Assembly (NCBI GenBank): GCA_045118975.1
Contig: JBGVCT010000010.1
Span: forward strand, 32,625 to 96,624
Length of the DNA stretch: 64,000 nt
From: RGIG6178 sp045118975
GTDB taxonomy: Bacteria; Bacillota_I; Bacilli_A; RFN20; DUOF01
Direction: 5' to 3'
Shown here: piece after piece, positions 52,025 to 59,772 of the stretch
How positions within the stretch are numbered: position 1 is the stretch's first letter
Layout of the letters: every line of letters begins with the position of its first letter
Translations under genes and position numbers: made by a program
The notes under the pieces: model-generated
Databases searched by the model: none
What the model was told of the DNA's origin: nothing
The model's input: the letters and a program-made list of their open reading frames with translations, nothing else

Positions 52025-52598
52025 TTTATTTTTTACCTTCTTTAAAATTGGACTATTTACTTTTGGTGGGGGATATTCAATGATTCCTCTTATAAGCGAA
52101 GAAGCAACAAAACTTGGAATATCAATGGATGAATTAACAAACTTTATTGCGATTTCAGAATCTACTCCAGGTCCTTTTGCCATCAATATTGCAACATTCA
52201 TTGGATACACTAATTATGGAGTGCTAGGATCAATTTTAGCTACACTAGGTGTAATACTGCCGTCATTTATTATAATGTTAGTACTTGCGATGATAGTTAA
52301 TAAAATAAGAGATTCTAAATTCTTTAAAACATTTATGAGAGTAACAATCCCTGTAGTATCAGGATTAATCCTATCTTCACTAACTAAAATAACATTACAA
52401 AACTTATTTAATATATCTTCACTTAATACAATTGTTAGTGATTTTAAATTCAATGTTATAACCTGTATGTCTTTTGTAATTTTATTAAGTATAACTATCA
52501 CTTATTTCTTTGTAAAAAAGAAAAAGCTATCACCCTTTATAGTGATTGCTTCTTCACTAGTAATCGGAGTAATAGCTAATATTATTAATCTTTTTTAG
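52017..52598 (+). CDS. Chromate-transporter family protein, half 2
   Basis: 193-aa ChrA-family half, with FKIGLFTFGGGYSMIPLISEE and SESTPGPFAINIATFIGY, the same motifs as the first half. It overlaps the first half by 8 bases with AAGGAGG inside that gene, so both are coupled. It ends 14 bases inside the convergent 156-aa gene. Confidence 0.88.
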   Translation: MLNLFFTFFKIGLFTFGGGYSMIPLISEEATKLGISMDELTNFIAISESTPGPFAINIATFIGYTNYGVLGSILATLGVILPSFIIMLVLAMIVNKIRDSKFFKTFMRVTIPVVSGLILSSLTKITLQNLFNISSLNTIVSDFKFNVITCMSFVILLSITITYFFVKKKKLSPFIVIASSLVIGVIANIINLF

Positions 52599-53055
52599 TT
52601 TTAAATAAGAAGTAAGTCAATATCGATAAACCTACTATCAAGATTAAAAATGGTAAAGTCATAAAATCAAAACTAATAAATGTAGTTACATTACCACTTT
52701 TAATAGGAAATAAACTAGTAACAAAACATACCTCTAATAAAGCAACTGAGGCCAATAGGCAAACAAGAGAAGTCTTTAATAGCAAAGACTTTTTTTGTTT
52801 ATAGACATACGCCCCTATCATTCCCATAATTGAAAGTGCAAGAATTGCTAATGATATAATAACTATCACTCTAGCAAAAGTCACTTGATGATCTATATAC
52901 AAAATTTCATATACTGACACTTTAGTAGCATCTTTTGTAGATATATCATTTAATATACTTTTAGAAACATATAGCCCAAACACTTTTATTAAATAAAATA
53001 ATCCAACCACAACAGGTGAAACTAAAACTAAACCGTTAATAATTTTATTCTTCAT
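52585..53055 (-). CDS. Four-segment membrane protein, 156 aa
   Basis: Not recognised. Hydrophobic segments at about 6-28, 60-85, 93-113 and 129-150; short extracytoplasmic loops (SILNDISTKDATKV). Its stop overlaps the convergent chrA half. It starts 9 bases after the hemolysin III gene and so is part of that operon. Confidence 0.6.
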   Translation of the reverse strand: MKNKIINGLVLVSPVVVGLFYLIKVFGLYVSKSILNDISTKDATKVSVYEILYIDHQVTFARVIVIISLAILALSIMGMIGAYVYKQKKSLLLKTSLVCLLASVALLEVCFVTSLFPIKSGNVTTFISFDFMTLPFLILIVGLSILTYFLFKTKKD

Positions 53056-53064
53056 ATAAATCCC

Positions 53065-53733
53065 CTATAAAATTACATATAACAATATACTTAGATATTG
53101 AAGAATTGTTCCCATTAAAACAAACAAATGCCATACTGAATGAATATACTTTGCTTTTTTACCCATAAGATAGAAAATTGCTCCAATTGTATAGGCAACT
53201 CCTCCAAATAAAAGAAGTAAGAAACCACCAGTAGCAAGATTAGAAATAAGCGTATCAATCTCTAAAATAACACACCATCCCATAGCAATATAGGCAACCA
53301 TGCTAAGTACTTTTATAACTGGATGATGCATATTTATTGCGTTACCAACAACACCTAATACTGCGCATCCCCAAACAATGCCAAATAATACCCAACCAAT
53401 AACTGGATTCACTTCTCTTAATGTTATAAGACAATAAGGAGTATATGTTCCCGCTATCAAAAAGAAAATACTACAATGGTCAAAAATTCTGAAAACTTTT
53501 TTAGCACGATTAATATGCAAAAAATGATATATCGCACTCATGCAGTACATGATAATCATTGATATACCATATACAAGCATACTAGCGATTCCATATCCAT
53601 CACTATATATACAAGCAAGTACAAGACCCACTACAAAACCAGCTATGGCAATACCTCCACCAGCCATATGAGAAATTCCACTAAATCTCTCTTCCCCTCT
53701 AGTATAAGAAGGTAATTCTTTACTATATTCCAT
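53065..53733 (-). CDS. Hemolysin III family (YqfA/PAQR-like) membrane protein
   Basis: 222 aa, seven predicted segments. RFSGISHMAGGGIAIAGFV (the conserved N-terminal His/Ser region), MSAIYHFLHINRAKKVFRIFDHCSIFFLIAGTYTPY in two parts, GAIFYLMGKKAKYIHSVWHLFVL. Histidines of segments 3 and 7 are the PAQR metal ligands. ATG at 53731-53733 with AGGTGA; the longer frame from GTG lies in the ribosome site. Confidence 0.88.
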   Translation of the reverse strand: MEYSKELPSYTRGEERFSGISHMAGGGIAIAGFVVGLVLACIYSDGYGIASMLVYGISMIIMYCMSAIYHFLHINRAKKVFRIFDHCSIFFLIAGTYTPYCLITLREVNPVIGWVLFGIVWGCAVLGVVGNAINMHHPVIKVLSMVAYIAMGWCVILEIDTLISNLATGGFLLLLFGGVAYTIGAIFYLMGKKAKYIHSVWHLFVLMGTILQYLSILLYVIL

Positions 53734-53784
53734 TTTAATCACCTGGGTAAATTATAGCAAAAAAATGCAAAAAGGCAAAAAAAA

Positions 53785-53809
53785 TAGATAATATTATAAA
53801 TATTATCTA
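53785..53809 (-). terminator. Terminator of the 101-aa gene
   Basis: Minus strand TAGATAATAT/ATATTATCTA with 5-base loop followed by eight T. It overlaps the stop of the gene. Confidence 0.7.
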
Positions 53810-54112
53810 CTTTCTTCTTCCCATTTTCACTAAACTTTTATTAGCTTTATCTATTAACTCTTCAATAACACTAACATATTGTCTAGCTCTATTATACTCA
53901 ACAAGCATTGGAGTAGCTCTAGGTAATTTTAATGCCATTTTATAGCAATCCGTAGCTATTTTATTTTGTTTTTTGTGCTCTTTTAAAAGTTCTTCAATTA
54001 AAGCTTGAGTATAATAACCACCCTTAAGAGTTTCCCTTGCTCTAGAATAACTGATACCAAGATTACTTGCTACCCTTGCTAATATAACTACTTCTATATC
54101 TTCTTTTTTCAT
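53807..54112 (-). CDS. Hypothetical helical protein, 101 aa
   Basis: Not recognised. All-helical, basic. Contains VASNLGISYSRARETLKGGY and ALKLPRATPMLVEYNRARQYV, and ends KMGRRK. The first part could be a small nucleic-acid-binding helix-turn-helix. Start ATG at 54110-54112 behind CCGGTGA. Single gene with its own terminator. Confidence 0.58.
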   Translation of the reverse strand: MKKEDIEVVILARVASNLGISYSRARETLKGGYYTQALIEELLKEHKKQNKIATDCYKMALKLPRATPMLVEYNRARQYVSVIEELIDKANKSLVKMGRRK

Positions 54113-54157
54113 GTCTATCACCGGTTACATTTTAATATAAGACATGGTATATTTCAA

Positions 54158-54187
54158 TAAAAAAGTTAGTCACCACAATGACTAACT
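54158..54187 (-). terminator. Terminator of trmD
   Basis: 9-bp stem AGTTAGTCA/TGACTAACT with a 6-base loop and T-run on minus. Confidence 0.82.
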
Positions 54188-54931
54188 CTCCTTGTTTGCT
54201 CTATCTACAATTTTCTTTATATATTCCTCATCATATTTTTCTAAAATATTTTCTTCTTTTTTTGTTAGAGTATGCAAAGCATATAAATCAGGTCTATTTT
54301 TCTTAGTTATAAGTAAACTTTGTTTAATATTATATTCCTCTATAGCCTTATGATTTCCAGTAAAGTAGATGTCAGGAATATTCTTATTATTGTATGTTCT
54401 AGGTAATGTATATTGAGGATATTCCAATAGATAATTATCGAATGTTTCTACCTCTAGGGACCCTTTATTTATTACATTATCAATTAATCTAATAACAGAA
54501 TCACTCACAACTTGGCTTGCAAGCTCTCCACCAGTAAGAATATAATCACCAATCGATAAAGTATAATCAACTTCATCTACTATTCTTTCATCAATTCCCT
54601 CAAAATGAGGACACACAAATATTAATTCTTCCTCTTTTGCTAGCTTTCTAGCTATATCTTGATTAAATAAAGTTCCCTTTGGAGTAAGTAAAATAACTTT
54701 ACTATTTTTACTTTTATATTTATTTAATGTGTCACTTACTACATCATATCTAATAAGATTTCCATTTCCTCCACCAACTATTTTAGAATCTACTCTTCCA
54801 TCTTTCACTTCTTTTTTTAAATCAATAACATCTATATCAACAATTCCTTTGGCTATTGCATTTTTTATTATCGAAGTGTTTTTAAATTCATTATAGTAAT
54901 TTTCAAATAATGTTATATATTTAATTTTCAT
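54182..54931 (-). CDS. trmD: TrmD-like tRNA (m1G37) methyltransferase, divergent
   Basis: SPOUT methylase for G37, needed to prevent frameshifts. 249 aa. Conserved parts: HFEGIDERIVDEVDYTLSIGDYILTGGE (knot, given here in two blocks HFEGIDERI and GDYILTGGE), SDSVIRLI with the R154 equivalent, LLEYPQYTLP and YFTGNHKAIEEY. Divergent parts: GGGNGNLIRYDV replaces GGGAGMxMxPxP. The EDSF catalytic loop reads VETF, so the Asp169 equivalent is Glu, and YTRP is YTLP. It overlaps rimM by 11 bases, the typical order. The ATG at 54929-54931 is chosen. See finding. Confidence 0.82.
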   Translation of the reverse strand: MKIKYITLFENYYNEFKNTSIIKNAIAKGIVDIDVIDLKKEVKDGRVDSKIVGGGNGNLIRYDVVSDTLNKYKSKNSKVILLTPKGTLFNQDIARKLAKEEELIFVCPHFEGIDERIVDEVDYTLSIGDYILTGGELASQVVSDSVIRLIDNVINKGSLEVETFDNYLLEYPQYTLPRTYNNKNIPDIYFTGNHKAIEEYNIKQSLLITKKNRPDLYALHTLTKKEENILEKYDEEYIKKIVDRANKES

Positions 54932-55427
54932 AAAAAACCCCAATATTTGTTAATACTATAGTCTTATTTTCTCTATCAACACTTACAATAAAATCATTTA
55001 AAAAAGGAACTAAAAATGTTTTTATACCAGTATCTATTCTTAATAAATCTTGTCTACCATTACTTTCAATATTAATAACTTTTCCAATTACTTTATCATT
55101 AAACACAACATCCATATCCTTTAAAGTCAAATAATGATATACATCCTTAGATTCATTTAATTTTTCATCTTCACAAAAAATATAATATTCTCGATAAAGA
55201 TTAGCTTCATCAATATCATTAATACCCTCAAGAGTTAAGTATATGAAACCCTTAGTATATGAATACTTAACTATTGTTTTAGACACAAACGTTTCTTCAT
55301 CTTTACTTAAATAAACTATATTACCCGGCTTATATCTATCTTTAATAAAACTAGATCTATTGTCAACTTTCATCTCACCCTTAAGTCCACGAGTATTAAT
55401 TATTTTACCAATAATAAGTTTTCCCAT
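54921..55427 (-). CDS. rimM: RimM, 16S rRNA processing factor
   Basis: 168 aa. KIINTRGLKGEMKVDN (family GxIxxxxGxxGExxV), then FIYLTLEGINDIDEANLYRE, and a PRC-barrel with MDVVFNDKVIGKVINI and LLRIDTGIKTFLVPF. Works in maturation of the 30S head. AGGTAAAG ribosome site; coupled to trmD. Confidence 0.92.
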   Translation of the reverse strand: MGKLIIGKIINTRGLKGEMKVDNRSSFIKDRYKPGNIVYLSKDEETFVSKTIVKYSYTKGFIYLTLEGINDIDEANLYREYYIFCEDEKLNESKDVYHYLTLKDMDVVFNDKVIGKVINIESNGRQDLLRIDTGIKTFLVPFLNDFIVSVDRENKTIVLTNIGVFYEN

Positions 55428-55446
55428 ACTTTACCTCCTTACTAGT

Positions 55447-55474
55447 CAATTAAAAAGGAGTTATCCTTTTAATT
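55447..55474 (-). terminator. Hairpin after iscS
   Basis: AATTAAAAGGA/TCCTTTTTAATT with 4-base loop and one bulge; overlaps the iscS stop. The T-run is part of the 3' arm; moderate terminator. Confidence 0.55.
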
Positions 55475-56597
55475 CATCATGAATCTTTTTTAACTCCTTA
55501 ACAAATATATCAATTTCTTCTTTACTAGTCAAATAAGAAAATGAAACCCTTAAACTGTTTTTACTAATAAATTCATCATGAGTAAGAGCATATACACTTT
55601 TAGAGTAATCTTTACTATAAGAGCTACATGCACTCTTACTAGATATATAAATCCCCTTATTACTCAAAGCATTAACAATTACTTCTCCTCTTTTATTTTT
55701 GAATGCAAAATTCAATATGTATGGAGTAGAATTATCTGAACTATTAACAATTAAATCTTCAAAAGTATCTTTTAATATTGCTAATAAATAATCATGAATT
55801 TCCCTTACATGTTCATGTTCACTTTTAAAGTTTTCTAAAGAAAGTCTTAATGCCTTTGAACACATAACATGATTATGCCAATTAGTAGTACCTCCTCTTA
55901 ATCCTTGCTCTTGTTGACCACCACTAATTAATGGCACTAATCTTACTTTTTCTCTTTTTACTAGCACACCACTACCCTTTAGGGAATAAATTTTATGTCC
56001 TGAAAAATTATACAGATCAACGTAACTATAATCTATATTTTCCTTTCCCATTGCTTGAGTTGCATCGCTATGAAAAAGCGCATTTGAATTCTCTTTTACA
56101 TATTTAGAAAGAGTATATATATCATTTATTGATCCTAGTTCATTATTAACAGCCATAATACTAACTAAAATAGTATCTTTTCTAAGTGCACTTTTTAATG
56201 TTTCTAAATCAATTTTCCCTTCACTATTAACATCAAGATATGTAACTTCGAATCCCAAATGTTCTTCTAACCATTTGCATGAATCCAATAATGAAGGATG
56301 CTCAATGCTTGTTGTGATGATATGATTCCCTCTACCCTTATAAGCCATTGCAACACCTTTGATTACTAGATTATTAGACTCACTTGAGCCACTAGTAAAA
56401 ATAACTTCTTTTTCTTTAACATTTAATAAGCTTGCAATTTGCTTTCTAGCAGCAGTCAAATACTTATTTGCTTCACTTCCAAAAGCATGTATAGAATCAC
56501 TATTTGCATATGACAAATCTAGTAATTTTTTATATGCATCTAATATTTCTTTTCTGACTGGAGTTGTAGCAGCATAATCTAAATATATATTATTCAT
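55461..56597 (-). CDS. Cysteine desulfurase, IscS/NifZ type
   Basis: 378 aa. YLDYAATTPVRKEI, FTSGSSESNNLVIKG, HSDATQAMGK, PLP-Lys in NFSGHKIYSLKG, and the Cys in SKSACSSYS in the long loop of group I (family SSGSACSS). Separate from SufS; in Bacillus the copy next to ezrA (NifZ) gives sulfur to ThiI for thio-uridine. No thiI follows here. Overlaps the ezrA stop by 8 bases. Confidence 0.92.
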   Translation of the reverse strand: MNNIYLDYAATTPVRKEILDAYKKLLDLSYANSDSIHAFGSEANKYLTAARKQIASLLNVKEKEVIFTSGSSESNNLVIKGVAMAYKGRGNHIITTSIEHPSLLDSCKWLEEHLGFEVTYLDVNSEGKIDLETLKSALRKDTILVSIMAVNNELGSINDIYTLSKYVKENSNALFHSDATQAMGKENIDYSYVDLYNFSGHKIYSLKGSGVLVKREKVRLVPLISGGQQEQGLRGGTTNWHNHVMCSKALRLSLENFKSEHEHVREIHDYLLAILKDTFEDLIVNSSDNSTPYILNFAFKNKRGEVIVNALSNKGIYISSKSACSSYSKDYSKSVYALTHDEFISKNSLRVSFSYLTSKEEIDIFVKELKKIHDELKG

Positions 56598-58242
56598 CTA
56601 CTTCAGTCCTATATTTAGCCATATCTGCATATGCCTTAGGGTGTACTTGTTGTAATATTTCACTTACTCTATCAATAGCAAACTCAAACTCTCCATTTTC
56701 AAAATGAACTTGAGCACTATTTAAAACTTCATTAACCACATTAAAACTGCTTCTATATTTATTTGTATATACAATTATGCTTGTTGCATTATTGTGTAGT
56801 TTAATACTCTCCTTCATATCCTTTAAAAGCGTAGTTGCTTTAGTTTTGAATTCTTTCAACTCTGTATTAATCTTTTCTACATATATAGGCTTTGTAGTAA
56901 GCGCTTTATTAATGTTATCAATCATTGATGTTGCTTCTTCATATCTATCTGAATATGTAGCTTCAAGAGCCTTGTGATGTAAACTTAAAATTAAATCATA
57001 ATAGTAGGTAATAGCAACAGAGGCATCATTTACATATTTATAAGCATAATTACTATCATCTTTTAATGAATAAATGTAAGTTTGGAAAGATTCTACTTTA
57101 CTATTTATAGAATCACTAAATTCAGTAATATCTACTAATTTAGAATTAAGTAAAGAATATGGAGATTTAGTTGGAGCATGAATATAATTATTAAGTTCAA
57201 TCTTTGCTCTGCTAAGGCTTGCTAATTCATTCTCAATAAATAAAAGTTCATCCTCTTTATTTTTATCTATCAAATAAACACCATTAATTGAATAAAAATC
57301 TCTTTTTGCCTTTAAAAATTTCTTATTAACTTCATCAATAAATGCATAGATTCTATCATTATTTTCTTCAAAATCTTCTCTTGCTTCTCTTTCATTAGTT
57401 AATAAAACATCAAGATCATTAATCTTATAAGTTAAAGTTTTAATATCTTCTTTAACCTCTAAATATCTAAGTTCATAAAAAGCTTGTTTAATAGTTTCAA
57501 ATAATGAATTTATTTCTTCTTTAGTTGGGTTCATTTTAATAGAGGTTAAAACATATCCCTCATTCTTCATTGCTTCATAATCATTAAGAACATTTTCATA
57601 TCTTTCTGGCAATACCTTGAAAGTAAAATCCACCATTTTAGGCATAGCAATAATATGATTATAATACTCATCTAATGTTGTCTTAAAAACATTTAAAACT
57701 TCCTTAGCTTCTTTATACTCTCCAGACCCTAAATACTTATCAATCAAATTAAGATTATCCTCCATAGAGTCAATTGCATCCTTAAACAAACAAGCACAAT
57801 CAGCTAAATCAGTATAACACTCACTATATTTAGCAGTAAAATCTCTATATTTTTCCTTTAGCGGCATTAACTCATCTCTAATTTGATTTTCTTGTTCAAA
57901 CATTGTTGAGATTTGATTCACTATTTGTTCTTGCTCATAACAAGCCTTATCTAACTTGTCACTAATAGTTTTAACCTCTGCTTTAAAGATTTTAGCATCA
58001 GTTGTATTCTTGATTGTTTCTAATCTATTAATTGATGACTCTATATCTAGATAGTAGTCATTGATCAAACTATTGTAATTAGCCTCAATTGCAGTATATA
58101 ACTCCTTATACTCTACATTGTTATAACTAATAAGCTTTAACTTAGCCATTTTTGTATCTAAATTTGAATCCTTAAGAGTTGAATACCTCTTGTTCAAATC
58201 AGCAATCCACTTATTAAATTTTCCTTTTCCAAATAAAAACAT
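56590..58242 (-). CDS. ezrA: EzrA-like septation ring regulator, without membrane anchor
   Basis: EzrA of Bacilli is a membrane protein that limits FtsZ-ring assembly by five spectrin-like coiled-coil repeats. This 550-aa protein has the coiled-coil arch and recognised segments PLKEKYRDF, LPERYENVLNDYEAMKNEGY and the C-terminal VHFENGEFEFAIDRVSEIL. The N-terminus MFLFGKGKFNKWI has no membrane segment, and an in-frame stop lies just upstream. The start chosen is the ATG at 58240-58242 (GGTGA upstream). Position before iscS and opposite rpsD is as in Bacillus. Confidence 0.82.
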   Translation of the reverse strand: MFLFGKGKFNKWIADLNKRYSTLKDSNLDTKMAKLKLISYNNVEYKELYTAIEANYNSLINDYYLDIESSINRLETIKNTTDAKIFKAEVKTISDKLDKACYEQEQIVNQISTMFEQENQIRDELMPLKEKYRDFTAKYSECYTDLADCACLFKDAIDSMEDNLNLIDKYLGSGEYKEAKEVLNVFKTTLDEYYNHIIAMPKMVDFTFKVLPERYENVLNDYEAMKNEGYVLTSIKMNPTKEEINSLFETIKQAFYELRYLEVKEDIKTLTYKINDLDVLLTNEREAREDFEENNDRIYAFIDEVNKKFLKAKRDFYSINGVYLIDKNKEDELLFIENELASLSRAKIELNNYIHAPTKSPYSLLNSKLVDITEFSDSINSKVESFQTYIYSLKDDSNYAYKYVNDASVAITYYYDLILSLHHKALEATYSDRYEEATSMIDNINKALTTKPIYVEKINTELKEFKTKATTLLKDMKESIKLHNNATSIIVYTNKYRSSFNVVNEVLNSAQVHFENGEFEFAIDRVSEILQQVHPKAYADMAKYRTEVDE

Positions 58243-58258
58243 AAACTTCACCTACCAT

Positions 58259-58275
58259 AATGTTATTATAACATT
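58259..58275. repeat. Inverted repeat at the ezrA promoter
   Basis: AATGTTA TTA TAACATT, perfect 7-bp arms. The minus-strand -10 candidate TGTTATAAT lies in its centre (58265-58270) with a weak -35 TTCGAA 16 bases upstream. May be operator or only the palindromic -10. Confidence 0.4.
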
Positions 58276-58394
58276 ACATTTTATTTTTCGAATAAAACCT
58301 CCTTCTTTTTTTATATAAAACTAGTCATTATTAACTTAATATCAATTTATCTTAAATAAATCCTATTATTATTTCTAAAGAAATATAATTTTAG

Positions 58395-58423
58395 TTGACA
58401 AACCTATCAAAACACTTTATTAT
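58395..58423 (+). promoter_or_regulatory. Promoter of rpsD
   Basis: -35 TTGACA (58395-58400), 17-base spacer, -10 TATTAT (58418-58423). The -35 is consensus; transcription should start near 58430. Confidence 0.82.
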
Positions 58424-58429
58424 AAACAC

Positions 58430-58593
58430 GCATGTACTTGCAGCAGACAATCACTTTCTGTATTGGAGTTATTACCTAAAAGGATTAAAGTAGTCTTAGC
58501 TGAGAGATGAAATAACAATAATAACAACCCAGGAAAAGGAGTTTGTCCCTAATGTAAGTTTTGCAAAAAAACTGACAAAGGAGGAAATTATTA
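58430..58593 (+). promoter_or_regulatory. Long rpsD leader, probable S4-binding regulatory region
   Basis: About 164 bases between the likely start and the rpsD ATG, far longer than other leaders here and without a coding frame. In Bacillus, rpsD has a structured leader bound by S4 itself (autoregulation). Structure is not proven here. The AAAGGAGG ribosome site at about 58579 would be the target. Confidence 0.5.
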
Positions 58594-59202
58594 ATGTCAC
58601 GTTATACAGGACCAAAATGGAAAATCTCAAGAAGAACTGGATTTTCAATTCTTGAAACTGGTGATGAGTTAGCAAAAAGACCATATGCACCAGGACCTCA
58701 AGGAGCTTTAAAGAAAAAGAAATTATCAGAATATGGTAAGCAATTACAAGAAAAACAAAAGGTAAGATACATGTATGGTGTTAATGAAAGACAATTCCGT
58801 AACACATTCGAACACGCTAAGAAATGTGATGGAGTTACAGGTGCTTCATTCTTATTCTTATTAGAATCAAGATTAGACAACATCGTATACAGAATGGGTC
58901 TTTCTAGAACAAGAAGTGGTTCTAGACAATTAGTTAACCATGGTCATATCCTAGTTGATGGAAACAAAGTTGATATCCCATCATACAGAGTAAAACCAGG
59001 ACAAGTTATTTCAGTTAAAGAAACTTCTAGAAGTTTAAAGGTAATTAAAGAGTCTTTAGAAACTCTTCACACAATTCCTGCATATGTAACTTTCGATAAC
59101 GAAAAGTTAGAAGGTACTTATGTAAGATTACCTGAAAGAAGCGAATTATCTAGCGAAATCGATGAGTCATTAATCGTTGAATACTACAACAGATTAGACT
59201 AA
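58594..59202 (+). CDS. rpsD: 30S ribosomal protein S4
   Basis: Primary 16S rRNA-binding protein. 202 aa. RYTGPKWKISRRTGFSI, YGVNERQFRNTFEHAKK, and the S4 RNA-binding domain LESRLDNIVYRMGLSRTRSGSRQLVNHGHILVDG in parts. Single gene with AAGGAGG site, strong promoter, long leader and terminator. As in Bacillus near tyrS and ezrA. Confidence 0.98.
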   Translation: MSRYTGPKWKISRRTGFSILETGDELAKRPYAPGPQGALKKKKLSEYGKQLQEKQKVRYMYGVNERQFRNTFEHAKKCDGVTGASFLFLLESRLDNIVYRMGLSRTRSGSRQLVNHGHILVDGNKVDIPSYRVKPGQVISVKETSRSLKVIKESLETLHTIPAYVTFDNEKLEGTYVRLPERSELSSEIDESLIVEYYNRLD

Positions 59203-59221
59203 TCAAAATTTATATCAGCAT

Positions 59222-59252
59222 TTAAAAAAGTGGAGCAATCCACTTTTTTTAT
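59222..59252 (+). terminator. Terminator of rpsD
   Basis: AAAAAGTGGA GCAA TCCACTTTTT hairpin with T-run. Confidence 0.85.
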
Positions 59253-59267
59253 TTTCCTTAATTATAA

Positions 59268-59294
59268 TAAAAAAAAGAGGCATTAGCCTCTTGC
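59268..59294 (-). terminator. Terminator of the 135-aa gene
   Basis: Minus strand AAGAGGC TAAT GCCTCTT then eight T. It includes the stop codon. Confidence 0.82.
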
Positions 59295-59690
59295 TTTTAT
59301 TTTATTCTTTGCTTGTTTATGAATATCTATATGCACACTAGAAGCAAATGCTTGAGAAGCAACATAATTATATGTAATATCCCCAATAATTACATTTTCT
59401 AGCATAAAATTACTTTCTTGTCCTGTTGGTTTAACTGTTATCACACTTTCATTAAGTGGATCTAAATAAAATTCACATTTACCATCTCTATTTATTTGAT
59501 AGTCATAGGCTTGAACAAGTAATACTCCAATTGCATCATGAGAAAATACAACACAAGTTTTGTTATCTTTCCATTTATTAGAATTTCTAGCAATAAAGCG
59601 AAGAAGATTATCTTTTGAATCAATAAAATACGCCACTGCTTCAGCGTTTCCAAAAACGGTTTTCTTATTACTAATTATTTCTTTAATCAT
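59283..59690 (-). CDS. Hypothetical protein, 135 aa
   Basis: Not recognised. Compact alpha/beta protein: TVFGNAEAVAYFIDSKDNLL, VVFSHDAIGVLLVQAYDY, VIIGDITYNYVASQAFA; basic tail KNKIKARG. ATG at 59688-59690 after GAGGTG; promoter at 59709-59737. Single gene between rpsD and tyrS. Confidence 0.6.
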   Translation of the reverse strand: MIKEIISNKKTVFGNAEAVAYFIDSKDNLLRFIARNSNKWKDNKTCVVFSHDAIGVLLVQAYDYQINRDGKCEFYLDPLNESVITVKPTGQESNFMLENVIIGDITYNYVASQAFASSVHIDIHKQAKNKIKARG

Positions 59691-59708
59691 CTCTAACACC
59701 TCGATGAA

Positions 59709-59737
59709 ATTTTAACACAGTCATATTCTCATTACAA
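59709..59737 (-). promoter_or_regulatory. Promoter of the 135-aa gene
   Basis: Minus strand -35 TTGTAA (59732-59737), 17-base spacer, -10 TAAAAT (59709-59714). Confidence 0.65.
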
Positions 59738-59739
59738 TA

Positions 59740-59772
59740 AAAAAATAGTGCTAGACATTAGTCTAACACTAC
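59740..59772 (-). terminator. Terminator of tyrS
   Basis: Minus strand AGTGTTAGAC/GTCTAGCACT (one G-T) with TAAT loop, then T-run. It overlaps the gene end. Confidence 0.85.

Noticed and set aside
51983..52501. Minus-strand frames of 75 and 95 aa
   Set aside because: Antisense shadows of the two chromate-transporter halves.
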